Below, piece by piece: positions 32,601 to 43,446 of a stretch of 64,000 nucleotides of DNA (position 1 is the first letter of the stretch; every line of letters starts with the position of its first letter). The translations under genes and the position numbers were made by a program. The notes under the pieces are model-generated. The model searched no databases, was not told the DNA's origin, and saw only the letters and a list, made by a program, of their open reading frames with translations. Source of the DNA: Reticulitermes speratus (taxonomy: Eukaryota > Arthropoda > Insecta > Blattodea > Rhinotermitidae); assembly GCA_021186555.1 (NCBI GenBank), contig JAJKFL010000237.1:42082483-42146482 (forward strand), read 5' to 3'.

Positions 32601-32990
32601 GGACACAACGTCGATAGGACGTATTCATATTCTCCATGGCATTTCAAACGCTGCATCTTACAAATTATATGCGAATCTTCGTTATGACATTATACAGGGT
32701 GATCCTGAATAACGTAGAGTTTTCAAGAGTTCGACACAGAGGACACAACGTCGACAGGACGTATTCATATTCTCCATGGCATTTCAAACGCTGCATCTTA
32801 CAAATTATATGCGAATCTTCGTTATGACATTATACAGGGTGATCGTGAATAACGTAGAGTTTTTAAGAGTTCGACATAGAGGACACAACGTCGATAGGAC
32901 GTATTCACATTCTCCATGGCATTTCAAACGCTGCATCTTACAAATTATATGCGATTCTTCGTTATGACATTATACAGGGTGATCGTGAAT
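29606..32990. repeat. 140-bp satellite array, about 24 copies, with 10-unit higher-order structure
   Basis: The unit includes GCATTTCAAACGCTGCATCT, TACAAATTATATGCGAATC, ACATTATACAGGGTGATCCTG and AGGACACAACGTCGACAGGA. Diagnostic variants recur exactly 1,400 bp apart: TATTCTTATTC at about 30800 and 32200, GCGAATATTC at 31131 and 32531, GGGTATTCCTG at about 30180 and 31580. So 30180-31580 and 31580-32980 form a duplicated 10-unit block. Each unit holds TACAGGGTGAT, like the ends of TACAGGGTG-type transposons. The 63-codon frames overlapping each unit are by-products. Confidence 0.96.
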
Positions 32991-33310
32991 AAATACAATA
33001 CGGTTGGAAGACATTTCCTGAGAATGGAAAACTGAAGGTTCTCCAAACTGTGTAGAGCTATAAAATATTCTTATACAGGGTGATTATGGAAAACGTAATA
33101 TAGTTAAGGATAAAAAAAAGGACAGCATATTCGCCGTGGTGCTTACTTAAACGTATATCTCCCTGCACACTGCCCATATTATCTACGGTTGTGCATTAGG
33201 TCAAATGCAGAGTTATTCTGGGTAATGTAAATTTCTTAGGGGATTTTGTTCACTAAATGTAATTGAAATTTCAGTCTAACACAAACTGAATTACACAGTA
33301 TTGCTTAGGG
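32991..33310. other. Spacer with a transposon-end-like motif
   Basis: No gene. TATACAGGGTGATTATGGAA at 33074 resembles the motif inside each 140-bp unit and may be the single-copy ancestor or the other end of the source element. Confidence 0.4.
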
Positions 33311-33410
33311 NNNNNNNNNNNNNNNNNNNNNNNNNNNNNNNNNNNNNNNNNNNNNNNNNNNNNNNNNNNNNNNNNNNNNNNNNNNNNNNNNNNNNNNNNN
33401 NNNNNNNNNN
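33311..33410. other. Assembly gap (100 N)
   Basis: Exactly 100 N, a conventional gap of unknown size. The sequences on either side need not be close in the genome. Confidence 0.99.
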
Positions 33411-33559
33411 ATCCTGGCTACATACCCAGCCCATCACGAAGTTCCTCGTTATGTAATATCCCAAACTGTAGTCTTACTCTATCCTCATTATATACATACC
33501 TTTATGTATAGCAGTTTATATTCTCAAATAAAAATCCACGTTTTGCATTCGTACAAAAG

Positions 33560-34508
33560 ACGGCACAAACACAGACACGTGTACAGCACACAGTTCAACG
33601 GTACAAACACAGACACGTGTACAGCACACAGTTCAACGGTACAAACACAGACACGTGTACAGCACACAGTTCAACGGTACAAACACAGACACGTGTATAT
33701 CACACAGTTCAACGGTACAAACACAGACACGTGTACAGCACATAGTTCAACGGTACAAACACAGACACGTGTACAGCACATAGTTCAACGGTACAAACAC
33801 AGACACGTGTACAGCACATAGTTCAACGGTACAAACACAGACACGTGTACAGCACATAGTTCAACGGTACAAACACAGACACGTGTACAGCACATAGTTC
33901 AACGGTACAAACACAGACACGTGTACAGCACATAGTTCAACGGTACAAACACAGACACGTGTACAGCACATAGTTCAACGGTACAAACACAGACACGTGT
34001 ATATCACACAGTTCAACGGTACAAACACAGACACGTGTACAGCACACAGTTCAACGGTACAAACACAGACACGTGTACAGCACACAGTTCAACGGTACAA
34101 ACACAGACACGTGTATATCACACAGTTCAACGGTACAAACACAGACACGTGTACAGCACACAGTTCAACGGTACAAACACAGACACGTGTACAGCACACA
34201 GTTCAACGGTACAAACACAGACACGTGTACAGCACATAGTTCAACGGTACAAACACAGACACGTGTATATCACACAGTTCAACGGTACAAACACAGACAC
34301 GTGTACAGCACACAGTTCAACGGTACAAACACAGACACGTGTACAGCACACAGTTCAACGGTACAAACACAGACACGTGTATATCACACAGTTCAACGGT
34401 ACAAACACAGACACGTGTACAGCACACAGTTCAACGGTACAAACACAGACACGTGTACAGCACACAGTTCAACGGTACAAACACAGACACGTGTACAGCA
34501 CACAGTTC
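33560..34508. repeat. 38-bp tandem array, about 25 copies
   Basis: The unit is GTTCAACGGTACAAACACAG, ACACGTGTACAGCACACA. Variants: GTATATCACACA and AGCACATAG. CACGTG is present in each unit, as in the 43-bp array at the left end. Long plus-strand frames (for example 34073-34813) reflect stop-free units. Confidence 0.96.
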
Positions 34509-34867
34509 AGTGCCAGTTCTACGTTCTGCCACACCCTGTATCTCGGCACATAGTAACGCTGATGAAAATAAGCACTGAAAATATTTGTTTCATATGCAGA
34601 TATAGAAAAATTGTTAACCATTCTGAAACACACTCAAACCCAAGCCAACTTCTTCCCCCATTTGCAATCACGGGGGTGGTTCGAAACGTCGGATATGGGG
34701 AAATGCAGTTTGCTGCCACGTTCAGTTTCGTTGAGTTAGTAAGTGGCGAATTAAGACTTTGTACATTATGTGTGACTTTAATGACAGACTGTATGGAGCA
34801 GAATTGTTGTTGAGAATCCACTAGTAGCTTAGCTGGTCAAGGTTCCTGCCTTTTGTAAAACAGGAAA
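34509..34867. other. Spacer without recognisable gene
   Basis: About 360 bp. CACCCTGTATC near 34531 again resembles a TACAGGGTG-type end. No gene is seen. Confidence 0.4.
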
Positions 34868-35165
34868 TGGGCCGTGCCATGGCTCAGGCGGTTAGTCGCC
34901 GACCTCTCACCGCGGAGGCCCGGGTTCGATCCCGGGTCAAGTCCATGTGAGATTTGTGGTGGACAAAGTGGCACTGGGACAGGTTTTTCTCCGAGTTGTC
35001 GTTTTTTCCCCTGTCAATTTCATTCCACTGGTGCTCCATTACTTGTAAAACTTGGTAAAAAACTGCTCATCTTCATCACAGGGGTTGCACAAAAAGCCTT
35101 AAGGCTGTGGTGCGTCCGTAGCATCAGCTGCGGGGCCCCCTCACTACGCAAAAAAAAAAAAAAAA
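34868..35165 (+). mobile_element. tRNA-derived SINE (family C), full length with poly(A)
   Basis: The head GCCGTGCCATGGCTCAGGCG with the B box CGGGTTCGATCCCGGG is followed by a body ending GCATCAGCTGCGGGGCC and a tail of about 16 A. The target-site duplication AAAACAGGAAA lies at 34857-34867 and 35162-35172. The poly(A) tail, unlike the TTTACC tail of family B, suggests mobilisation by a different LINE type. It is almost identical to 42731-43023. Confidence 0.93.
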
Positions 35166-35172
35166 CAGGAAA

Positions 35173-36027
35173 AGACATGTACGTTACATTTTCACAAGAG
35201 ACCGCCACTAGTCACTATCTGGTGCCACATAAATCCATTCCATAAACTCACGCCACATTTCCTTAACGTCCACTCTAATATTATCCTGTCATCTAACTAT
35301 TCTTTAAGGAAGGGTTTACGTAAGCAGCAATCCTAATGTGGGCCAGCGGACAGCCTCTTATGACCGACTCCTTCCACTTCCCTTCCAGTTCATTATTAAT
35401 CATCCCACCGTTCTATCCTACACCCTCTGAGCTACAAACAGCGTCTTTACATAACGACAAGTAAATAAATAGTGCAGGAGTCTCGTGAGAGGCGTAACGT
35501 GAGCGAGGCAGTTCGCACAGCTCCCTAAGCAGATGGAGGGAGGTTGGCCTATGTTTGTACTTGTAAGGGCGAGAATTCGGCTGAATGAAGTTGGCAGTCA
35601 CTTGTAACTTTAATCCCTACAGGCATTGATAATCACATGATCACGTGTTGCAGTAATTCCCTGTAGACCTGTAGTTTCGACCTGACATGACTATCCTGTT
35701 CATATTAGGCGCGATTAAATGTAACGACTTCTGACACAGACGTTGCATAACGAGCAGGGGCTGTGTGACGTCAGTAACTTGTAGATAAGGCACTCTATAT
35801 CTGTCTCTGTCGTTCATGCCTGCTGGTACGAACTGAAGACCACAATTAAATATTAAGGAATTTCATTGTGCAAATTGCTAGAGAGGTTAGTAGCATCCGT
35901 CTGTGTTCGTGTCTGTTGACACTCTGTAGGCACTTGGATGCTGGTGATGAGGTCAAGCTAAGAGTGTGTGCAGCTGCGGCCTTGACACTTTAAGGGTTCA
36001 GAGGAACTTGAAGTGTATTTAAACATT
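35173..36027. other. Spacer without recognisable gene
   Basis: About 850 bp. CTCTAATATTATCCTGTCATC near 35272 resembles the minus-strand LINE C-terminal phrase (compare 24680 and 49810), so a decayed LINE piece may lie at 35270-35420. No gene is seen. Confidence 0.35.
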
Positions 36028-37053
36028 CAGTCCGTACCGCGCAGTAAACACACTCCGTCTCAGTTATACAAACCAGTCAGTTAATGTTGTACAGTGAAAT
36101 AATCGCTGTTTGTTCTGAGATCCACACAAAACACATAAATACAGTCCGTACCGCGCAGTAAACACACTCCGTCTCAGTTATACAAACCAGTCAGTTAATG
36201 TTGTACAGTGAAATAATCGCTGTTTGTTCTGAGATCCACACAAAACACATAAATACAGTCCGTACCGCGCAGTAAACACACTCCGTCTCAGTTATACAAA
36301 CCAGTCAGTTAATGTTGTACAGTGAAATAATCGCTGTTTGTTCTGAGATCCACACAAAACACATAAATACAGTCCGTACCGCGCAGTAAACACACTCCGT
36401 CTCAGTTATACAAACCAGTCAGTTAATGTTGTACAGTGAAATAATCGCTGTTTGTTCTAAGATCCACACAAAACACATAAATACAGTCCGTACCGCGCAG
36501 TAAACACACTCCGTCTCAGTTATACAAACCAGTCAGTTAATGTTGTACAGTGAAATAATCGCTGTTTGTTCTGAGATCCACACAAAACACATAAATACAG
36601 TCCGTACCGCGCAGTAAACACACTCCGTCTCAGTTATACAAACCAGTCAGTTAATGTTGTACAGTGAAATAATCGCTGTTTGTTCTGAGATCCACACAAA
36701 ACACATAAATACAGTCCGTACCGCGCAGTAAACACACTCCGTCTCAGTTATACAAACCAGTCAGTTAATGTTGTACAGTGAAATAATCGCTGTTTGTTCT
36801 GAGATCCACACAAAACACATAAATACAGTCCGTACCGCGCAGTAAACACACTCCGTCTCAGTTATACAAACCAGTCAGTTAATGCTGTACAGTGAAATAA
36901 TCGCTGTTTGTTCTGAGATCCACACAAAACACATAAATATAGTCCGTACCGCGCAGTAAACACACTCCGTCTCAGTTATACAAACCAGTCAGTTAATGCT
37001 GTACAGTGAAATAATCGCTGTTTGTTCTGAGATCCACACAAAACACATAAACA
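36028..37053 (+). repeat. 114-bp tandem array A, 9 copies
   Basis: The unit runs CAGTCCGTACCGCGCAGTAA, ACACACTCCGTCTCAGTTAT, ACAAACCAGTCAGTTAATG, AATAATCGCTGTTTGTTCTG, ATCCACACAAAACACATAA. It repeats nine times with almost no differences. It is followed by a single-copy tail (GTGTGGGCAGAACGTAGAAT ... GGTGGTACATATAGTAACCA, to about 37133) that also follows arrays C and D. Confidence 0.97.
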
Positions 37054-37133
37054 CACTGTGTGGGCAGAACGTAGAATTGTTGAATGTTAAACATGGTGGT
37101 ACATATAGTAACCACTGGGCATTAAACTGTTAA

Positions 37134-38571
37134 CCGAAAGAAGTTACTCGCTAAGTAAAGTATTCATATCACACAACTTATATAAAGTGCGGACTACTAT
37201 GAAGGTGATGAAATCAAACAGGGCGAAATTGGTAGAGCATGTAGCACATATGGGACAGAATGTAATCTGGTACAAACTTTTTTTCAGGAAACCTGAATTG
37301 TAGAGACAACTTCGATAACATAAGGTTCAAGTTTGTATTATAATACTAAAACGGGTCTTAAAAATATGTGCGTGAGTTTGTGGACTGTATTTATTTGAAG
37401 CAGTATGTGTACCATTTGCGGGCTGTTGTGAACACTGTGATGAACTGTAGGGCCCTGTAAGAGCTCAGAATTCCTTGATCACTTGATCTACCAACAGATG
37501 TCTCCCATAGGTCACTGCGCGCTGCCGGGTTCACGCATGTAATGTGCGTTTTTTACGCAGCGAAAATGAACCTCTGTTCTAAACTCCTAATCACTGAGGC
37601 TGTATTTAGTTTGCTGTGCCCCGCTTTATATTAAATTGTACCTCTTCCATGAAACAGTTTGTATATCCAGTAATTAATACACTGTATAACCCAGACTTGC
37701 ATTTCCCTCCCCTACATTCCTCACCCCCCTATTTCCCTTCAAACACACGTGATGGTCAATCTGCTCATGCAGAAAAATAAAATTTTAATTGGATACGCCG
37801 AAACTAATCCTGGGACACTGCAATATCAGTTCTGTGCGACGGCTACTTTGAGAGACTCGAATTAAAAATGGCAGGTGACCTCTTTGAAACAAGATACGGG
37901 GAAAAGAATTTAGCTTTTAGTTGGGAAAATATGAGGTAAGGGGAGGAATTAATTTGATACTGCACTAAATTAAGGGCTCGGAGTACGTCGTCTCGTGTTA
38001 CGTGTAATTAGATTGGTAAAGGGGGCCATGGTTTAAGTATTTTTAAAGTTGTTTTATGTGTCTTATTGTACAAGTGTAGTTAATGTGAGCTGTTGTGTTG
38101 GTGTATTGAGTGTCAGGTGAATGGAGGGGGTATCGGGTTCGAAATGATATTTAAACACAGCGTTGCAAAATATTGGGAGAAGCAGTAATGAAAATAGGAA
38201 TGAAATTGGGTGTAGGGGAACACTGTGCCACGTTTGCAAGTTTCTGTGTAATCTTCAAAATTATGACACTGAGGGAAAGGTGAATTGGTGTTGAAAAGTT
38301 TTTCATTTTTCTGGAAAAAATGTTTTCCCAGTATTTTATGTTGTTATGAATTTTTAGCGAGTTCCCTTAGAGATCAGCGCAGAGACGCATGCAGATGTTC
38401 ATGTAAAGTGTCCCGACATTTTGTCCGATTTTAAGAAAAATTGGAATGATTCGATAAATATTAGCGGAACTGCATATCACACAATTATATACTGTAGCAC
38501 CGTTGCTCAAAATTGCACAAAATAAAATGTTTTAGTGTTTGATAAATTTTAATGTACAATAATATTAATTG
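37134..38571 (+). other. Mostly empty spacer with a decayed LINE piece
   Basis: At 37200-37460 pieces such as GAAGGTGATGAAATCAAAC, GTAGAGCATGTAGCACATAT and GCTGTTGTGAACACTGTGAT parallel the decayed LINE C-termini at 48.7 and 57.1 kb. The rest, about 1.1 kb, shows no gene. Confidence 0.4.
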
Positions 38572-38620
38572 TTCTCCCTGAAGATGGCTTTGCAAGACCG
38601 AAACATATAACGGGGAGGAA
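38572..38620 (+). ncRNA. Hammerhead-ribozyme-like fold (locus 3)
   Basis: CTGAAGA (38578-38584) matches the hammerhead CUGANGA consensus. A hairpin with CTT-TGC-AAG and flanking GG/CC follows, then GAAA (38600-38603). The flanks TTCTCC and GGAGGAA can pair as a 6-bp stem I. Departures: an unpaired T after the core, and no clear cleavage-site triplet next to stem I. Confidence 0.35.
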
Positions 38621-38711
38621 TAAATTGGTTTGTCCCAAATTTATGTGTTGCTGTGCTGGTTTTGTAATCAGGGTTTTAACCATTTGAACACCTGAGTTGT
38701 ATATAAAGACT

Positions 38712-38995
38712 CAGTCCGTACCGCGCAGTAAACACACTCCGTCTCAGTTATACAAACCAGTCAGTTAATGTTGTACAGTGAAATAATCGCTGTTTGTTCT
38801 GAGATCCACACAAAACACATAAATACACGGTGTGGGCAGAACGTTTAATATTCACAAATTCTACGTTCTGCCCACACCGTGTATTTATGTGTTTTGTGTG
38901 GATCTCAGAACAAACAGCGATTATTTCACTGTACAACATTAACTGACTGGTTTGTATAACTGAGACGGAGTGTGTTTACTGCGCGGTACGGACTG
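38712..38995. repeat. 133-bp inverted repeat with 18-nt spacer
   Basis: The left arm 38712-38844 is one plus-oriented 114-bp unit plus tail start. The right arm 38863-38995 is its reverse complement, apparently perfect. The spacer is 38845-38862. Transcription across it would give a long hairpin. Confidence 0.95.
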
Positions 38996-40134
38996 TATTT
39001 ATGTGTTTTGTGTGGATCTCAGAACAAACAGCGATTATTTCACTGTACAACATTAACTGACTGGTTTGTATAACTGAGACGGAGTGTGTTTACTGCGCGG
39101 TACGGACTGTATTTATGTGTTTTGTGTGGATCTCAGAACAAACAGCGATTATTTCACTGTACAACATTAACTGACTGGTTTGTATAACTGAGACGGAGTG
39201 TGTTTACTGCGCGGTACGGACTGTATTTATGTGTTTTGTGTGGATCTCAGAACAAACAGCGATTATTTCACTGTACAACATTAACTGACTGGTTTGTATA
39301 ACTGAGACGGAGTGTGTTTACTGCGCGGTACGGACTGTATTTATGTGTTTTGTGTGGATCTCAGAACAAACAGCGATTATTTCACTGTACAACATTAACT
39401 GACTGGTTTGTATAACTGAGACGGAGTGTGTTTACTGCGCGGTACGGACTGTATTTATGTGTTTTGTGTGGATCTCAGAACAAACAGCGATTATTTCACT
39501 GTACAACATTAACTGACTGGTTTGTATAACTGAGACGGAGTGTGTTTACTGCGCGGTACGGACTGTATTTATGTGTTTTGTGTGGATCTCAGAACAAACA
39601 GCGATTATTTCACTGTACAACATTAACTGACTGGTTTGTATAACTGAGACGGAGTGTGTTTACTGCGCGGTACGGACTGTATTTATGTGTTTTGTGTGGA
39701 TCTCAGAACAAACAGCGATTATTTCACTGTACAACATTAACTGACTGGTTTGTATAACTGAGACGGAGTGTGTTTACTGCGCGGTACGGACTGTATTTAT
39801 GTGTTTTGTGTGGATCTCAGAACAAACAGCGATTATTTCACTGTACAACATTAACTGACTGGTTTGTATAACTGAGACGGAGTGTGTTTACTGCGCGGTA
39901 CGGACTGTATTTATGTGTTTTGTGTGGATCTCAGAACAAACAGCGATTATTTCACTGTACAACATTAACTGACTGGTTTGTATAACTGAGACGGAGTGTG
40001 TTTACTGCGCGGTACGGACTGTATTTATGTGTTTTGTGTGGATCTCAGAACAAACAGCGATTATTTCACTGTACAACATTAACTGACTGGTTTGTATAAC
40101 TGAGACGGAGTGTGTTTACTGCGCGGTACGAGCA
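38882..40134 (-). repeat. 114-bp tandem array B, inverted, 11 copies
   Basis: Eleven copies of the reverse complement of the 114-bp unit (TATTTATGTGTTTTGTGTGG ... GCGCGGTACGGACTG). The first copy is also the right arm of the 133-bp inverted repeat. The array faces array A (36028-37053) across 1.8 kb. Confidence 0.97.
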
Positions 40135-40576
40135 GAATATTTAAATGTAAGTTACGTTACTGTTGTACTCTGTAAATGGCTAATAGTCAGAAACCTCTTT
40201 TGTATTTTCGAGGTTTTCATGCTACATGTCGCGCCAAGCAGCAACTTTGAGCCAACCGACGTCGACAGCAGCCGGTCGCAGTAGTCGTGCGTGGTGATTG
40301 GACAGAAAGCGACTCGCCCCCCCCCCCCCCCCAGCACCGTGAATGATGAGGCTAGCTTTGCAACAAGTCTCTGACAGCAGTGAGCCGAACTGGAAGCTTG
40401 TTAGCCATTTACTACGTCCGTGGTCCGACGTCACTGCCTTCAGTTGCGTCATGACGCCAAACATGTGCCTCATTGTCCGTGTTAACATATGTCGAATGGC
40501 CGTACATGACGTCGTGACAGTTCGGACGACTTGAAGAAAAGTCTGCTGATGTTTGAGGGCCTCATTTCGACCATAG
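40135..40576. other. Spacer with a C run
   Basis: No supportable gene. A run of about 17 C lies near 40317-40333. The minus-strand frame 40222-40593 (123 codons) spans this run as poly-Gly and has no domain I recognise. Confidence 0.4.
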
Positions 40577-41025
40577 ATACACTCACGGTCCACTCACGAT
40601 CCACTCACGGTCCACTCACTGTCCACTCACGGCCACTAACACTATGCTTACGGTACGCTCATGGTCCGCTCACGGTCCGCTCAGGGTACGCTCGCGGTCA
40701 GCTCAGGGTCCATTCACGGTCCGCTCACGATCCACTCACGGTCTACTCACTGTCCACTCACGGCCACCAACAGTATGCTTACGGTAAGCTCACGGTCCGT
40801 TCAGGGTATGCTCACGGTCCGCTCAGGGTACGCTCACGGTCCGCTCAGGGTACGCTCACGGTCCGCTCAGGGTACGCTCATGGTCAGCTCAGGGTACGCT
40901 CACGGTCCGCTCAGGGTACGCTCACGGTCAGCTCAGGGTACGCTCACGGTCCGCTCACTGTCCACTCACGGCCACTAACAGTATGCTCACGGTCCGCTCA
41001 CGGTCCGCTCAGGGTATGCTGACGG
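40577..41025. repeat. Degenerate 11/22-bp tandem array
   Basis: The basic 11-mer is CTCACGGTCCG. In the middle part the 22-mer CGGTCCGCTCAGGGTACGCT dominates. Longer blocks recur, such as the one ending CTCACGGCCACTAACA/ACCAACA before TATGCT (three times: 40622, 40761, 40970). No coding is suggested. Confidence 0.9.
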
Positions 41026-42069
41026 TGAGGTAAAATACTCTTTTGCTGTGTTTAAATATGGCTGTCCGTGACCGTTCCGTGCCTTGACCGTGATCGCTAG
41101 TGTCGACATTGCTACTGGAACACAGAAGAATATATGAGGACCTCTTGACTGGAGCGTGACTCTCCTATAGTGTGAATCGGTCGTGACTTCTGTGTGGCTG
41201 TAGAATTTGTCTACAGGCAGGACAGCTTTGTAATGCCGGCATGGGTGTAACTGTGTAAGAAGGCTCACTACAGCGTTCAGCTTTGTAATTCCAGCAATTA
41301 ACAGTGTCGTTAAATAAACACACACATACAGTGTTGACAACATTCCGTCACTGGTGCCTGTCATGAACCAAATGAATCATACCCTCATCCTCTGAACCCC
41401 TGTCTTTAACATCCGTTTTAATATTGTCATCTGTTATACGCCTGGGCCTGACTTTCTATGTTCCGAACCAAGCCACGTGTTTCCTACGTGCAAATATGTA
41501 TACGTGCAAATATGTATACGTGCAAATATGTATACGTGCCCCTACGGAAAATTTTGAGTAATTTAATTCGTTTTTTCCATTACATTTCCATATACAAAGA
41601 GCAATTCTTTGGAGATGTTTCTTCAGGCTTCATATTATGCAAATTCCAGGGTGATAGCTGAAGTTTTTGTCGTCTGTTGAAAAACAAATATGTTTTCATC
41701 TCATTTTAGAGACGCAGCAGACTTGCTGACATTTCTTTTTTCCTTTTTATCCCGTCTTGTTTTATGAACCTATAATTAAGAAACTCTTGGGAAACCTTGA
41801 ATATTGTAAATGCAAATTATTCAAAACGAATTTTAAAAATAATTTTATGTAGGTTGCGATTGTGCTTGGTTAATTAATTCTGCTTTATTTAAGGAGGCTT
41901 TAACAACTGCTAAGGTTATTTATAACTTACAGTGAGTGGGTGAATAGTGAATTCGAAATTATTTGGAAGGAGAAGATTGGTCTGTCATATTAAGGGAGAA
42001 TAGCTGACTTTGGGTGCCTGGGGGGGGGTTAGGGGGTGGGGGGGTTACAGGAGGGTACAGAAAACTGCT
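41026..42069. other. Spacer with a 17-bp triplet repeat and G-rich tract
   Basis: GTGCAAATATGTATAC occurs three times at 41487-41537. A G-rich tract lies at 42005-42060. At 41405-41450 ACATCCGTTTTAATATTGTC matches the minus-strand LINE C-terminal phrase. No gene is seen. Confidence 0.5.
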
Positions 42070-42420
42070 GTATAATGAGCGCCTTCATTATTTGTGTATT
42101 TCACTGAATATTATTGGGGTGATCAAATGAAGGAGTATGAGATGGGCGGGGCATGTAGCACGTTTGGTGTAAAATAGGAATATGTGTACATAGAATATCT
42201 GTTGGAAAACCTGAGGGAAAAGACCGCATTAAATGGATGGGAATAAAATACTAAACTGTGTCTTAATGAAACAATGGGAGAATGTGGACTGGATTGGCGT
42301 GTCTCAGGATAGGGACAAGAGTTGTGCTGTTGTGAGCACGGTCATGAACATTCAGGATCCAAAAGAGGCTGAGGAATTTCCTTGTCAAGGACGCCTTTGC
42401 TCGATGTAGTTAGTTCAGCC
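42070..42420 (+). pseudogene. Decayed LINE C-terminus and 3' region
   Basis: ATGAGCGCCTTCATTATTTG, GAGATGGGCGGGGCATGTAG and GGATTGGCGTGTCTCAGGAT follow the order HNEEL... / MRWAGHVA / DWIDLAQDRD of LINE C-termini. GCTGTTGTGAGCACGGTCAT and a decayed 3' region follow. Stops and frameshifts are frequent. Confidence 0.55.
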
Positions 42421-42730
42421 GTTAAAATGTGTCCAGAAACGAGATGGTTCTTGGCAGCTGACTGACTTTCAGTTCGAAAGACCATCATGCATTTGTCGAC
42501 GAATGACGTCACTTTTTTGCTGCTACGGATTATGCAAGGAGCGATTCGGTCAGAAGCAGTCAACGTTAATATTTTGATGACGCTTATGATCCTTGGTGGT
42601 GACTTCCTGGCTTTCGAATATCCTTAATGCAGCCATCATCAAGGCAAAGTGACCAAGTTACGTTGCCGGTACTGTAACATAGGCTTCAATTTATCGTCAG
42701 TATTTTGTTGGCAACCCTGACGAAGTTACA

Positions 42731-43023
42731 GGCCGTGCCATGGCTCAGGCGGTTAGTCGCCGGCCTCTCACCACGGAGGCCAGGGTTCGATCCCAGGTCA
42801 AGTCCATGTGAGATTTGTGGTGGACAAAGTGGCACTGGGACAGGTTTTTCTCCGAGTTGTCGGTTTTCCCCTGTCAATTTCATTCCACTGGTGCTCCATT
42901 ACTTGTAAAACTTGGTAAAAAAACTGCTCATCCTCATCACAGGGGTTGCACAATAGGCCTTAAGGCTGCGGTGCGTCCGTAGCATCAGCTGCGGGGCCCT
43001 TCACCACAACACAAAAAAAAAAA
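42731..43023 (+). mobile_element. tRNA-derived SINE (family C), full length with poly(A)
   Basis: Head, B box (AGGGTTCGATCCCAGG) and body match the copy at 34868 nearly base for base. The poly(A) tail is about 13 A. The target-site duplication AAGTTACA lies at 42723-42730 and 43024-43031. Confidence 0.93.
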
Positions 43024-43031
43024 AAGTTACA

Positions 43032-43446
43032 ACTTAAACCTGTCGATTCATTTTGCCTGTATGAACTCCGAATGACCCGAAATGCATTACATGTACAGAG
43101 CAGCCTGTAATATGTCGGTCCGACGGGACAGTCGTAAAATAATGGACTGCTGGGACGTCATATTAACATTTTTAGTAGTGTATGGCTTGCACCAGGACGC
43201 CGGACGCCTCGTATATCGTCATTAGTGTGGGCAAAGGGAGTCATTACTGAGGATCCACAATTACAAAAGGGCTCCTGTAAGCCCTTATTGAAGTACGTCA
43301 CAGTTTGGCAGCCGCAGACCCACGATAAAGTCAACTTTAGTCCTTATTTCTGTAAAAGCGAACCTACTGACGTCTCTGTACTTACGGTGCTCTTGTGTGT
43401 TTTATTCCGAAACGTCACCTGCTGACAACGAACTAAACAAAGAACC
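43032..43446. other. Spacer without recognisable gene
   Basis: About 410 bp. The 66-codon frame here has no domain I recognise. Confidence 0.4.

Noticed and set aside
29698..32967. Series of 63-codon frames spaced 140 bp apart
   Set aside because: They are the same satellite unit read repeatedly, each overlapping the next, with no coding signature.
34807..34860. Truncated SINE head (TAGCTTAGCTGGTCAAGG) before the family C SINE
   Set aside because: It resembles an A box, but no B box or body could be found on either side of the inserted SINE.
40222..40593. 123-codon minus-strand frame
   Set aside because: It crosses a C17 run as poly-Gly, has no recognisable domain, and overlaps the start of the 11/22-bp array.
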